Program-made: the position numbers and the translations under genes
The notes under the pieces: model-generated
Databases searched by the model: none
The model's input: only the letters and a program-made list of their open reading frames with translations
What the model was told of the DNA's origin: nothing
Shown here: one piece after another, positions 1 through 7,415 of the stretch
Numbering within the stretch: position 1 is the stretch's first letter
Layout of the letters: each line of letters starts with the position of its first letter
Source of the DNA: Candidatus Pelagibacter sp.
Lineage (GTDB): Bacteria; Pseudomonadota; Alphaproteobacteria; Pelagibacterales; Pelagibacteraceae
Length of the DNA: 7,837 nt
Reading direction: 5' to 3'
NCBI GenBank assembly: GCA_002704185.1
Contig: PAFP01000036.1
Coordinates: forward strand, 1-7,837

Positions 1-219
1 GATGATTTTACAACTATGGAATTTGTTGTTAAAATTTTAATTAAATTTTTTTATAAAAACAATATTGAAGCGAAAAAAATTATGATGTTAATTCATACCT
101 CTGGTAAAGCGTTATGTGGAATTTATCCTATAGATGCTGGTATAACAAAATTAAAAGCTGTAAATAAATACTCTAAAGATAATTCTTATCCTTTGAGGTG
201 TGTCTCAAAAAAAATATAA
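1..219 (+). CDS. clpS: ATP-dependent Clp protease adaptor ClpS (5'-truncated by window edge)
   Basis: ClpS binds proteins carrying destabilising N-terminal residues and hands them to ClpA for degradation by ClpAP in the cytoplasm. The frame is open from the first base, so this is the C-terminal part of a gene that starts outside the window; 72 codons and a TAA stop are visible. The visible protein opens with DDFTTMEFVV, matching the family's NDDYTPMEFV segment, which contains the N-degron pocket acids and methionine. Further on, KKIMMLIH carries the pocket methionine and histidine (visible residues 28 and 32), followed by the conserved CGIY (39-42) and a C-terminal YPLRC like the family's HPLQC. 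The proline after the pocket threonine is threonine here. The stop TAA shares its last base with the clpA start, so the two are co-transcribed and probably translationally coupled. An internal ATG at base 16 is not the true start, because homology continues upstream to the edge. Confidence 0.93.
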   Translation, partial: DDFTTMEFVVKILIKFFYKNNIEAKKIMMLIHTSGKALCGIYPIDAGITKLKAVNKYSKDNSYPLRCVSKKI

Positions 220-2486
220 TGGCAACTTTCACTAAATCATTGGAAAAAGCAATTTCAAATGCTTTTAATTTAGCAGCTGAAAAAAATCATCAATATGTTA
301 CTTTGGAGCATTTATTGTTTTCCCTTATAGATGAAGACGATTCATCAAATGTGATGAAGGCTTGTAGCGTTGATACGAATTTATTAAAGGAAAATTTAGA
401 ATTTTATATAGAAAATGAATTAGACAATATTGTTAATTCTGAAAATAAAAATGATCCTCAACCAACCGCTGGCTTTCAAAGAGTCATTCAAAGATCTATT
501 GTGCACGTACAATCTTCGGGTAAAAATGAAGTAACAGGGGCAAATATATTGGTATCACTATTTGCAGAAAGAGAAAGTCATGCAACTTATTTTTTACAAG
601 AGCAAGAAGTGACACGATATGATGTAGTAAATTTTATATCTCATGGAATTACCAAAATAGAAAATTTTAGTTACACCGAAAATTTAGACACAAGTACAGA
701 AACCAAAAAGAAATATGAAAAAACAGCATTAGATACGTATTGTGTTAATCTAATCGTAAAAGCATCGCAAAATAAAATAGATAATCTTATAGGACGCGAT
801 GATGAAATTAGTAGGCTTACTGAAATTTTATGCAGAAGAACTAAGAACAATCCATTGCTCGTAGGTGATCCTGGCGTCGGTAAAACAGCAATTGTAGAAG
901 GTCTAGCAAATAAAATCTATAAAAAAGAAGTTCCTGAAATTTTAAATGGTTCAAAAATATACTCTTTAGACATGGGCATGTTGATTGCAGGAACTAGATA
1001 TCGCGGTGACTTTGAAGAAAGATTAAAGTCAATAATTAAAGAAGTTGAAAAAAACGAAAAAAATATATTATTTGTTGATGAGATTCATACTTTAATTGGA
1101 GCAGGATCTACATCTGGCAATTCTATGGATGCTGCGAATATGTTGAAACCAGAACTTCAAGCGGGGAAAATAAAATGCATAGGTTCCACTACATTTGTTG
1201 AATACAGGAATTATTTTGAAAAAGATCGTGCTCTTCAAAGGAGATTTCAAAAAATCGATGTATGTGAACCAACAATAGAGGACACTTATAAGATATTATT
1301 TGGTTTAAAGAAAAAATATGAAGATTTTCACAATGTCAAATATTCTGACGATGCAATTAAGTCTGCAGTTGATTTATCATCTAAATATATCGGTAATAAA
1401 AGATTACCAGACAAGGCTATTGATATAATTGATGAATTAGGTGCCTATGAGTCACTTAAACCTCCGGATAAAAAAAAGGTGTCTTTAAACGAGTTAGATG
1501 TAGAGTCCATTGTATCTAAAATGACAAAAATACCAAAAAAAACTATTACGTATCAAGATCAAGAATATTACAAAGAATTACCTAAGACTTTGAAGAGAGT
1601 TATTTATGGTCAAGATCATGCCATTGATGCATTGTCAAGCGCAATAAAGTTATCTAGATCGGGATTAAGAGATTTAACTAAAACAATTGGAAACTATTTA
1701 TTTAGTGGTCCTACAGGTGTTGGAAAAACTGAATTAGCCAAACAGCTATCAATTACCTTGGGTATTGAGCTTATTAGGTTTGATATGTCTGAATTTTCAG
1801 AAAAGCATACTATTTCAAAATTAATAGGTGCACCACCAGGATATATTGGATTTGAACAAGGTGGTCTATTATCTGAGGCAATTGAAAAAAACCCTTACTC
1901 TGTATTGTTATTGGATGAGATTGAGAAAGCTCATCCCGATATATTTAATATTTTATTACAAGTAATGGATTATGGTAAGCTAAAAGATCAAAATGGAAAA
2001 AATATTGATTTTAGAAATGTTATTTTAATATTAACCACAAATGCAGGAGCATCGGATCTAGAAAAAAACGAAATTGGATTTAACAAAAAAAGAAGCGCTA
2101 TAATAGATATTAATTCGATAAATAAATTATTTAGTCCAGAGTTTAGAAATAGGTTAGATGCAATCATAAATTTTAATAGACTTGAAAGAAATATCGTAAA
2201 TCAAATAACCAACAAGTTTATCATGCAGCTAGAGACTCAATTAAATCCCAGGGACATAACCATCCAATTGACAGATAAAACTTATGATTTAATTAATAAA
2301 AAAGGTTACTCTGAAACAATGGGGGCGAGACCAATTGGCAGAGTGATAACAAATGAGATTAAAAAACCTCTTGCCGATGAAATAATACATGGAAGACTAA
2401 AAAATGGTGGTTTTGTTACTATAGATGTTAATAACGACAGATTTGAAATTAAAATAAACAAGAATGTTAAATTAAAAACTAATTAA
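219..2486 (+). CDS. clpA: ATP-dependent Clp protease ATP-binding subunit ClpA
   Basis: ClpA is the hexameric AAA+ unfoldase that feeds substrates into the ClpP peptidase. The 755-residue product is close to the E. coli length (758). It has an N-terminal Clp repeat domain (about 1-145), then D1 with Walker A GDPGVGKT (216-223), Walker B ILFVDEIH (283-290), pore loop RYRG (around Y261) and arginine-finger region (R341/R342). D2 has Walker A GPTGVGKT (497-504), Walker B VLLLDEIE (562-569), pore loop GYIG (541-544) and FRNR (642-645). No long coiled-coil middle domain lies between D1 and D2, which separates it from ClpB. A ClpP-docking tripeptide IGF is present at 619-621, where E. coli ClpA has IGL. 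I chose ATG 219 because MATFTKSLEKA gives the normal ClpA N-terminus; an in-frame GTG at 198 would add seven odd residues. No well-spaced Shine-Dalgarno precedes it, and the TAATG overlap with clpS suggests reinitiation. Confidence 0.97.
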   Translation: MATFTKSLEKAISNAFNLAAEKNHQYVTLEHLLFSLIDEDDSSNVMKACSVDTNLLKENLEFYIENELDNIVNSENKNDPQPTAGFQRVIQRSIVHVQSSGKNEVTGANILVSLFAERESHATYFLQEQEVTRYDVVNFISHGITKIENFSYTENLDTSTETKKKYEKTALDTYCVNLIVKASQNKIDNLIGRDDEISRLTEILCRRTKNNPLLVGDPGVGKTAIVEGLANKIYKKEVPEILNGSKIYSLDMGMLIAGTRYRGDFEERLKSIIKEVEKNEKNILFVDEIHTLIGAGSTSGNSMDAANMLKPELQAGKIKCIGSTTFVEYRNYFEKDRALQRRFQKIDVCEPTIEDTYKILFGLKKKYEDFHNVKYSDDAIKSAVDLSSKYIGNKRLPDKAIDIIDELGAYESLKPPDKKKVSLNELDVESIVSKMTKIPKKTITYQDQEYYKELPKTLKRVIYGQDHAIDALSSAIKLSRSGLRDLTKTIGNYLFSGPTGVGKTELAKQLSITLGIELIRFDMSEFSEKHTISKLIGAPPGYIGFEQGGLLSEAIEKNPYSVLLLDEIEKAHPDIFNILLQVMDYGKLKDQNGKNIDFRNVILILTTNAGASDLEKNEIGFNKKRSAIIDINSINKLFSPEFRNRLDAIINFNRLERNIVNQITNKFIMQLETQLNPRDITIQLTDKTYDLINKKGYSETMGARPIGRVITNEIKKPLADEIIHGRLKNGGFVTIDVNNDRFEIKINKNVKLKTN

Positions 2487-2940
2487 TTTCGAACAAACTT
2501 TCAATTTCAAGCGTCGCTCCCAAAGGAAGTGATTTTACACCAACAACAGCTCTAGCATGTTTACCTCTTTCACCAAATATGTTTACAAGTAAATCTGATG
2601 CAGCATTTAAAATAATTGGATGTTTTTCAAAATTTTCATTAGCATTTATATAACCAATAATTTTAATACACTTATTCACTCTATCTAGATTTCCAACTGC
2701 TTTTTTTAAATGACCCAGAGCATTTAACATACATAATTTCGCGGCTTCATATCCCTTAGATAAATCAAGTTCATTATTTATTTCCCCCTTTATTAATTTG
2801 CCATTGTTATCAATAGGAAGTTGACCTGATATATAAATTATATTGCCAATTAAATTGTAAGCAACGTAATTTCCTACTGGAGCTGGAGGATTTGGAATTA
2901 TTATTTTTAATTTCTTTAATATTTCATCTATTTCTGACAT
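2479..2940 (-). CDS. RidA (YjgF/YER057c/UK114) family protein
   Basis: A complete 153-residue protein of the RidA superfamily. The best-known members are trimeric enamine/imine deaminases that remove reactive 2-aminoacrylate formed by PLP enzymes; other subgroups have uncertain roles. Visible family features are PPAPVGNY (18-25), YISGQLP (36-42), a helix with GYEAAKLCMLNAL (63-75), and HARAVVGV (128-135), where R130 matches the substrate-carboxylate-binding arginine of active RidA, followed by LPLGATLEIE. The long N-terminus, PPAPVxNYV signature and about 153 residues point to a subgroup distinct from classical 128-residue RidA, so the deaminase function is inferred and I give no gene symbol. 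It starts 5 bases after the topA stop and is probably co-transcribed with it. Its purine-rich leader is the end of topA. Its 3' end overlaps the convergent clpA by 8 bases. Confidence 0.92.
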   Translation of the reverse strand: MSEIDEILKKLKIIIPNPPAPVGNYVAYNLIGNIIYISGQLPIDNNGKLIKGEINNELDLSKGYEAAKLCMLNALGHLKKAVGNLDRVNKCIKIIGYINANENFEKHPIILNAASDLLVNIFGERGKHARAVVGVKSLPLGATLEIESLFEIN

Positions 2941-2945
2941 TTTTA

Positions 2946-5480
2946 TTATTTTTTTTTCTTTTTTTTCCCTTTTTTGTTTTCATCATATTCTATTCTTCTT
3001 GCAATAAAATCAAGCGCTTCTTCAATAGTTATATTTTCAGGATCTTTGTCGTCTGGAATTGTAGCGTTGATTGATTTATATTTTATATAAGGACCAAATT
3101 GACCTTTCATAACTTTTATTGGTTTTTTGTCCACTGGATGCTCACCTAAGTTTTTTATTTCATTTGACGATCTTCTGCCGGGCTTGGCTTCTGCAATTAA
3201 AGTTATTGCTTTATTTAATCCAATACTAAATATATCTGATGGAACTTCTAAACTAGCTGATTTTTTTCCACATTTTAAATATGGTCCATATCTTCCATTG
3301 TAAAGCAAAATATCCTCATCATTTTCAGGATATTTTCCTAAAGTTTTTGGAAGAGAGCATAAAAATTTAGCTTTCTCTAAATCAATTTGGTCTAGCTCTA
3401 AACCCTTTGGTATAGAAACATTTACAAGTTTCTTTTCATCTTCCCCAGACTGAAGATAAGGACCAAATCTTCCATTTTTTAAAACTATTTTTTCTCCAGT
3501 ATCATTTAATCCAATTTCTTTTGGCTCCGATAGAAATTGCTGTTCTGCTGCTTTAATTCTTGATAAAGGTCTCGTAAATTTACAGTCAGGATATTTTGAG
3601 CAACCGATGAAAGCACCAAATCTTCCAATTTTTAAACTTAGTTGACCATCTTTTCCACAAGAGCAAATTCTATTTTGTTCACCATTTTCTTTTTTATCAA
3701 AAATTATATCACCTAGAGAGTCGTTCATCATATCTAAGATTGCTCTAGTCCTTAATTCCTTTACTTGATTTACGTTATTGTTGAAATCATCCCAAAACCT
3801 TGTCAAAACATCAATCCATTGGGTCTTACCTGATGTAATATCATCTAAGCTATCTTCTAATCCTGCTGTAAAATTATAATCAACATATTTATTAAATAGT
3901 TTATCTAAAAAAGCAGTGATTAATTTACCCCTATCTGTAGGTATAAATTTTTTATTGGTCAACTCTACGTAATTTCTAGTTGTTAAAACAGAGATTATAC
4001 TTGCGTACGTTGATGGTCTCCCAATACCTAATTCTTCTAATTTCTTTACTAAACTAGCTTCAGAATATCTCGGAGGCGGTTGTGTAAAATGTTGATCGTT
4101 AATAAGTTGATCAATTTTTAACTTTTCGTTCAATGAAAGTTTAGGTAATTGATTATCATCTTCTTCTTTTTCTTTATTATCATCATCTTTAATTTCTTTA
4201 TAAACTTTTAAAAAACCATCAAACTTTTCAACAGATCCATTCGCTCTAAAAGAAGTTTTTTTTGTCTCATTGCCTATGTCAACAATTGTCCTTTCGAATT
4301 CAGCACTTTCCATTTGTGATGCTACTGTTCTATTCCAAATTAGTTCATATAATCTAATTTGATCTCTATCTAAAATTGATCTTAAACTACTTGGAGATCT
4401 ATTTATATCTGTAGGTCTTATAGCTTCATGCGCCTCTTGTGCATTTTTAGCTTTTTTACCAGAGTAACTTCTAATCTCTTTAGGCAAATATTTATCACCT
4501 ATATCTTTTTTTATATATTTTCTACAATCTTCAATTGCATCTTTGGATATTTCAATACCATCAGTCCTCATATAAGTTATTAATCCTATTGTATCTCCAT
4601 CTATATCAATACCCTGATATAGTCTTTGCGCAATCTGCATTGTTCTTGATGCACTAAAGCCCAGTTTTCTTGATGCATCCTGTTGAAGGGTAGAAGTTCT
4701 AAATGGAGCGTATGGATTTCTTTTAAAAGGTTTACTCTCAATATTAGTTATAAAAAAATTCGAATTTTTTATATTTAGTATTGCAGAGTCAGTAGCTTGC
4801 TTATTTACAAAAGAAAATTTTTCTATTTTTTTTTCATTTAACAGACTTAATTTTGAATTTATTTTGTCTTTATTATTATTTTCAAATACACACTTAATTG
4901 ACCAATACTCTACTGGTTTAAATAGCTCAATTTCATGCTCTCTCTCTGATATAATTTTAAGAGCAACGGATTGTACTCTTCCTGCAGATTTGGACCCAGG
5001 TAATTTAGTCCACAAAATTGGAGATATATTAAAACCGACTAGGTAATCCAAGGCTCTTCTTGCTAGGTATGCGTTTACGAGTTCAATATTTATATCTCTC
5101 GGGTTTTGTATGCCATTTGTTACAGCTTTTTTTGTAATTTCGTTAAAAACCACTCTCTCAATTTTTTTATCCTTTGTTAATTTTCTTTCTTCTAGAATAT
5201 GTTTAACGTGCCACGCAATAGCCTCTCCCTCTCGGTCCGGGTCAGTTGCTAAAATAATTTTGCTTGCTTTCTTCGCGGCATCAGTAATTTCTTTAATATA
5301 TTTTTTTGATGTTGTATCTATTTCCCATGTCATATTAAAATTATTATCTGTATCTACGGACCCATTTTTTGATGGAAGATCTCTTACATGACCATAACTT
5401 GCTAAAACAACGTAATCTGAACCAAGATATTTATTGATGGTTTTCGCTTTTGCAGGACTTTCTACAATTAATAAATTCAT
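2946..5480 (-). CDS. topA: DNA topoisomerase I (type IA)
   Basis: TopA relaxes negatively supercoiled DNA by a single-strand break through a 5'-phosphotyrosine. The product is 844 residues. The Toprim domain (about 1-115) has the catalytic Glu in VESPAKAK (E7) and the metal-binding DPDREGEA motif (D80, D82, E84). The type IA core (about 130-580) carries the active-site ITYMRTD, with nucleophile Y303 and R305, and later GIGRPSTYA (485-493). One C4 zinc element follows (C606, C608, C627, C633), then three C-terminal repeats with NGRFGPY (669-675), NGRYGPY (728-734) and KGQFGPY (792-798), ending in a lysine-rich tail. The first cysteine pair is CxC rather than the usual CxxC. An acidic low-complexity stretch lies at 431-442, of a kind common in alphaproteobacterial TopA. 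The ATG at 5480 gives the canonical N-terminus LLIVESPAKA. It is 73 bases downstream of plsY and 5 bases upstream of ridA. Confidence 0.97.
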   Translation of the reverse strand: MNLLIVESPAKAKTINKYLGSDYVVLASYGHVRDLPSKNGSVDTDNNFNMTWEIDTTSKKYIKEITDAAKKASKIILATDPDREGEAIAWHVKHILEERKLTKDKKIERVVFNEITKKAVTNGIQNPRDINIELVNAYLARRALDYLVGFNISPILWTKLPGSKSAGRVQSVALKIISEREHEIELFKPVEYWSIKCVFENNNKDKINSKLSLLNEKKIEKFSFVNKQATDSAILNIKNSNFFITNIESKPFKRNPYAPFRTSTLQQDASRKLGFSASRTMQIAQRLYQGIDIDGDTIGLITYMRTDGIEISKDAIEDCRKYIKKDIGDKYLPKEIRSYSGKKAKNAQEAHEAIRPTDINRSPSSLRSILDRDQIRLYELIWNRTVASQMESAEFERTIVDIGNETKKTSFRANGSVEKFDGFLKVYKEIKDDDNKEKEEDDNQLPKLSLNEKLKIDQLINDQHFTQPPPRYSEASLVKKLEELGIGRPSTYASIISVLTTRNYVELTNKKFIPTDRGKLITAFLDKLFNKYVDYNFTAGLEDSLDDITSGKTQWIDVLTRFWDDFNNNVNQVKELRTRAILDMMNDSLGDIIFDKKENGEQNRICSCGKDGQLSLKIGRFGAFIGCSKYPDCKFTRPLSRIKAAEQQFLSEPKEIGLNDTGEKIVLKNGRFGPYLQSGEDEKKLVNVSIPKGLELDQIDLEKAKFLCSLPKTLGKYPENDEDILLYNGRYGPYLKCGKKSASLEVPSDIFSIGLNKAITLIAEAKPGRRSSNEIKNLGEHPVDKKPIKVMKGQFGPYIKYKSINATIPDDKDPENITIEEALDFIARRIEYDENKKGKKKKKK
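2958..2964 (-). other. Possible -1 slippery heptamer A AAA AAG near the topA 3' end
   Basis: In the topA reading frame the lysine tail is encoded by AAA AAA GGG AAA AAA AAG followed by three AAA codons and TAA. This contains A AAA AAG in the same phase as the E. coli dnaX frameshift heptamer. The -1 frame stays open past the topA stop (codons GAA AAA AAA ATA ATA AAA) and enters the ridA ATG in frame. No obvious stimulatory hairpin follows and there is no well-placed upstream Shine-Dalgarno, so the site may be incidental to poly-lysine coding. Confidence 0.2.
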
Positions 5481-5553
5481 TAAAATTTAACTTGCAAAAA
5501 AAACGATATTTGTCAATTTCTTTTCAAAAATAATCAAAAAATCAAGGAAATGC
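5481..5553 (-). promoter_or_regulatory. plsY-topA gap with a possible topA promoter
   Basis: This 73-base gap is the largest non-coding stretch in the window. On the minus strand it contains a perfect TTGACA (bases 5516-5511), a consensus sigma-70 -35 box. Downstream, only weak -10 candidates occur: AAGTTA after 17 bases (5493-5488) or TTAAAT after 20 (5490-5485). Transcription from either would start within a few bases of the topA ATG, implying a leaderless or nearly leaderless mRNA. I see no hairpin plus U-run that would end the upstream transcript, so read-through from plsY is also possible. In such AT-rich DNA a chance -35 match is plausible. Confidence 0.3.
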
Positions 5554-6129
5554 TTAGCTTTTAATTTTGGTTTCTTCGCCCTTGATCAATCTTATAATAT
5601 TTTGTCTGTGTGTAAAAAAATTAATAACTAAAAAAAATGATATCAAAATCATGAAATCCTTTTGCTCAAATATAACTGAATAAATAAAAATTATAAAGAA
5701 TGCTATTAATGCAGATAGAGAAGATATTTTAAATATTTTTGTTATTAATGCCCAAGAAATTAAAAATATAATACATATTTTATAATTAATAACAATTAAA
5801 CCTCCAATAAATGTTGCAACTCCTTTGCCACCTTTAAATTTAAGCCAAATTGGAAAAATGTGCCCCAGATAAACTGCAATGAAAGACAAAAAGATTAAGT
5901 CAATATAAAAATTTTTTGTAATCATTAATGCTAAAGCGCCCTTAAAAATATCAAAAAAAAGAGTTAAAACAGCTGCCACTTTGTTCCCAGTTCTTAAAAC
6001 ATTTGTAGCTCCAATATTTCCAGAACCAACATTTCTTATGTCACCTAGGCCAAAAATTTTTGAAAATAATAAACCAAAGGGTATACTCCCCAATAAATAC
6101 GAAAAAATCGAAACTATTAAAAAACTCAT
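5554..6129 (-). CDS. plsY: Acyl-phosphate:glycerol-3-phosphate acyltransferase PlsY
   Basis: PlsY is an integral inner-membrane enzyme that transfers an acyl group from acyl-phosphate to the sn-1 position of glycerol 3-phosphate, giving lysophosphatidate in the first step of phospholipid synthesis. The acyl-phosphate normally comes from PlsX, which is not in this window. The 191-residue protein is of normal family length. It shows the N-terminal LGSIPFG (13-19), the glycine-rich GSGNIGATN (35-43), GHIFPIWLKFKGGKGVAT (89-106) and the C-terminal HRQNIIRLIKGEE (174-186), all conserved PlsY motifs. Hydrophobic segments at about 1-24, 51-70, 76-97, 104-130 and 136-172 fit a multi-pass membrane protein. 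Its ATG overlaps the pyrC stop in ATGA, which implies co-transcription and coupling with pyrC; no clear Shine-Dalgarno precedes it. Confidence 0.96.
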   Translation of the reverse strand: MSFLIVSIFSYLLGSIPFGLLFSKIFGLGDIRNVGSGNIGATNVLRTGNKVAAVLTLFFDIFKGALALMITKNFYIDLIFLSFIAVYLGHIFPIWLKFKGGKGVATFIGGLIVINYKICIIFLISWALITKIFKISSLSALIAFFIIFIYSVIFEQKDFMILISFFLVINFFTHRQNIIRLIKGEETKIKS

Positions 6130-7415
6130 TTATTTTCAAATACTAAGTTACCATTTAAAAAAGTCATTTCTACTTTACCTTGTAATTTCTTGTTTTCTAT
6201 TGCTGTATTTTTGGACTTTGATTTCATATTTTCTCTTTTTAGAACCCAAGGTTTATTTAAATCAATAATAGCAATATCAGCTGGACAATTTTTATCAAAA
6301 CTACCTGCATTAAGATCAAATAATTTAGCAGGATTTGATGTCATAGATCTTATTAAAGTTGTTAGTTCACTTGATTTATTATGATATAATTCTAAAGCTA
6401 ATGACAATAAGCTTTCGATTCCAGAAGCCCCAGAAGTTGCTTGTTGAAAAGTTAGACGTTTTGACTCTTCATCTTCGGGTTTATGATCTGACACTATAAT
6501 ATCAATTAATGAATTATTTAAACCATCAATTAATGCTAGTCGATCTTCTTCGGTTCTTAAAGGTGGAGATAATTTTAAAAATGTTCTAAATTCACCAATG
6601 TCATTTTCATTTAAAGACAAATTATTTATAGAAACTGATGTTGTAAAATCAAGTTTTTGTTTTTTCCAATAATCGATTATTGATAATGATTTTTTTGTTG
6701 AAATGAGCGAGGCGTGATATTTTGATTTATATTCACTTAATAACCTTAAATCTCTATCTAAAATTATTTGTTCAGCCTTTTCAGATATTCCCTTAAGTCC
6801 CAATCTAGTTGAAACTATTCCTTCATTAATTACACCGTTTTCTGATAATTCGTTATCTTGAATAAATTGTAGAACTAAAGCATCTTTATTTTTTGCATAA
6901 TTAAAAATGTGATCCATAACTCTATTATTCTGAACAGATTGTACGCCATCAGTAAAACCATAAGCTCCCCTTAGTTTTAATAAACCAAACTCGCACATTT
7001 CTTTACCTAATATATTTTTTGTTAATGAAGCTAATGGGTATATTTTGATTATAGATTTGTCTCTAGCTCTCCTCTTAATAAAATCAAGAGTTGATACATT
7101 ATCAATTACAGGATTTGTATTTGGCATCGTTATTACAGAAGTAACACCTCCCGATAGTGCTGCTTCACTTAATGTTCTATAGTTTTCTTTGTATTCATAT
7201 CCAGGTTCTCCAACAAATACTCTTGAATCTATTAAGCCTGGTATAGCGACTTTGTTTTGACAATTAAATATTTGAATGTCTCCAATATTTTCTTTTGTAA
7301 TTTCAGTTCCAACTTTTTCAATTTGTCCAAGTTCATTAATTAATATACCACCAATTTGATCGACTTTATTTTTCGGATCTATAATTCTTACATTTGTAAT
7401 AGCTTTTTTTTTCAT
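6126..7415 (-). CDS. pyrC: Dihydroorotase-like protein, probably non-catalytic PyrB partner (pseudo-dihydroorotase)
   Basis: A 429-residue amidohydrolase-fold protein of the long dihydroorotase type paired with pyrB. Active family members cyclise carbamoyl-aspartate to dihydroorotate. Alignment anchors are strong: PGLID (59-63), EPGYEYKE (70-77), MPNTNPVID (97-105), NGVINEG (193-199), [14 protein letters not shown] (266-279), PPLRTEEDR (284-292) and NPAKLFDL (361-368). However, the metal-binding HxH after PGLID is R65-V-F67, and the substrate arginine two residues later is G69. The histidine of the HAED-like motif is F184, and the PHH motif is I-N264-N265. D156, N99 and D310 remain. Catalysis is therefore unlikely. 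A comparable inactive homologue in Pseudomonas (PyrC') is required for assembly of its aspartate carbamoyltransferase, and this is the likely role here. The start overlaps the pyrB stop (ATGA), consistent with co-production of interacting subunits. The symbol follows family naming and does not imply activity. Confidence 0.9.
   Translation of the reverse strand: MKKKAITNVRIIDPKNKVDQIGGILINELGQIEKVGTEITKENIGDIQIFNCQNKVAIPGLIDSRVFVGEPGYEYKENYRTLSEAALSGGVTSVITMPNTNPVIDNVSTLDFIKRRARDKSIIKIYPLASLTKNILGKEMCEFGLLKLRGAYGFTDGVQSVQNNRVMDHIFNYAKNKDALVLQFIQDNELSENGVINEGIVSTRLGLKGISEKAEQIILDRDLRLLSEYKSKYHASLISTKKSLSIIDYWKKQKLDFTTSVSINNLSLNENDIGEFRTFLKLSPPLRTEEDRLALIDGLNNSLIDIIVSDHKPEDEESKRLTFQQATSGASGIESLLSLALELYHNKSSELTTLIRSMTSNPAKLFDLNAGSFDKNCPADIAIIDLNKPWVLKRENMKSKSKNTAIENKKLQGKVEMTFLNGNLVFENK

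Noticed and set aside
198..218. GTG at 198 as an alternative clpA start
   Set aside because: It adds residues unlike any ClpA N-terminus, while ATG 219 gives the family start and the TAATG overlap with clpS.
2470..2484. AATTA/TAATT inverted repeat at the clpA end as a terminator
   Set aside because: Five A-T pairs only, no GC, and no proper U-run; it is too weak and expected by chance in this base composition.
2892..3074. Plus-strand 60-residue hydrophobic reading frame
   Set aside because: It is the complement of the topA lysine-rich 3' end and the ridA 5' end. The phenylalanine/leucine-rich composition comes from poly-T, and both minus-strand genes have firm homology.
5110..5391. Plus-strand 93-residue reading frame opposite the topA Toprim region
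   Set aside because: It lies wholly antisense to the conserved catalytic domain of TopA and shows no recognisable family.
5981..6268. Plus-strand 95-residue reading frame across the plsY/pyrC junction
   Set aside because: It is antisense to conserved PlsY motifs and the pyrC end. The hydrophobic look is a mirror of AT-rich coding.
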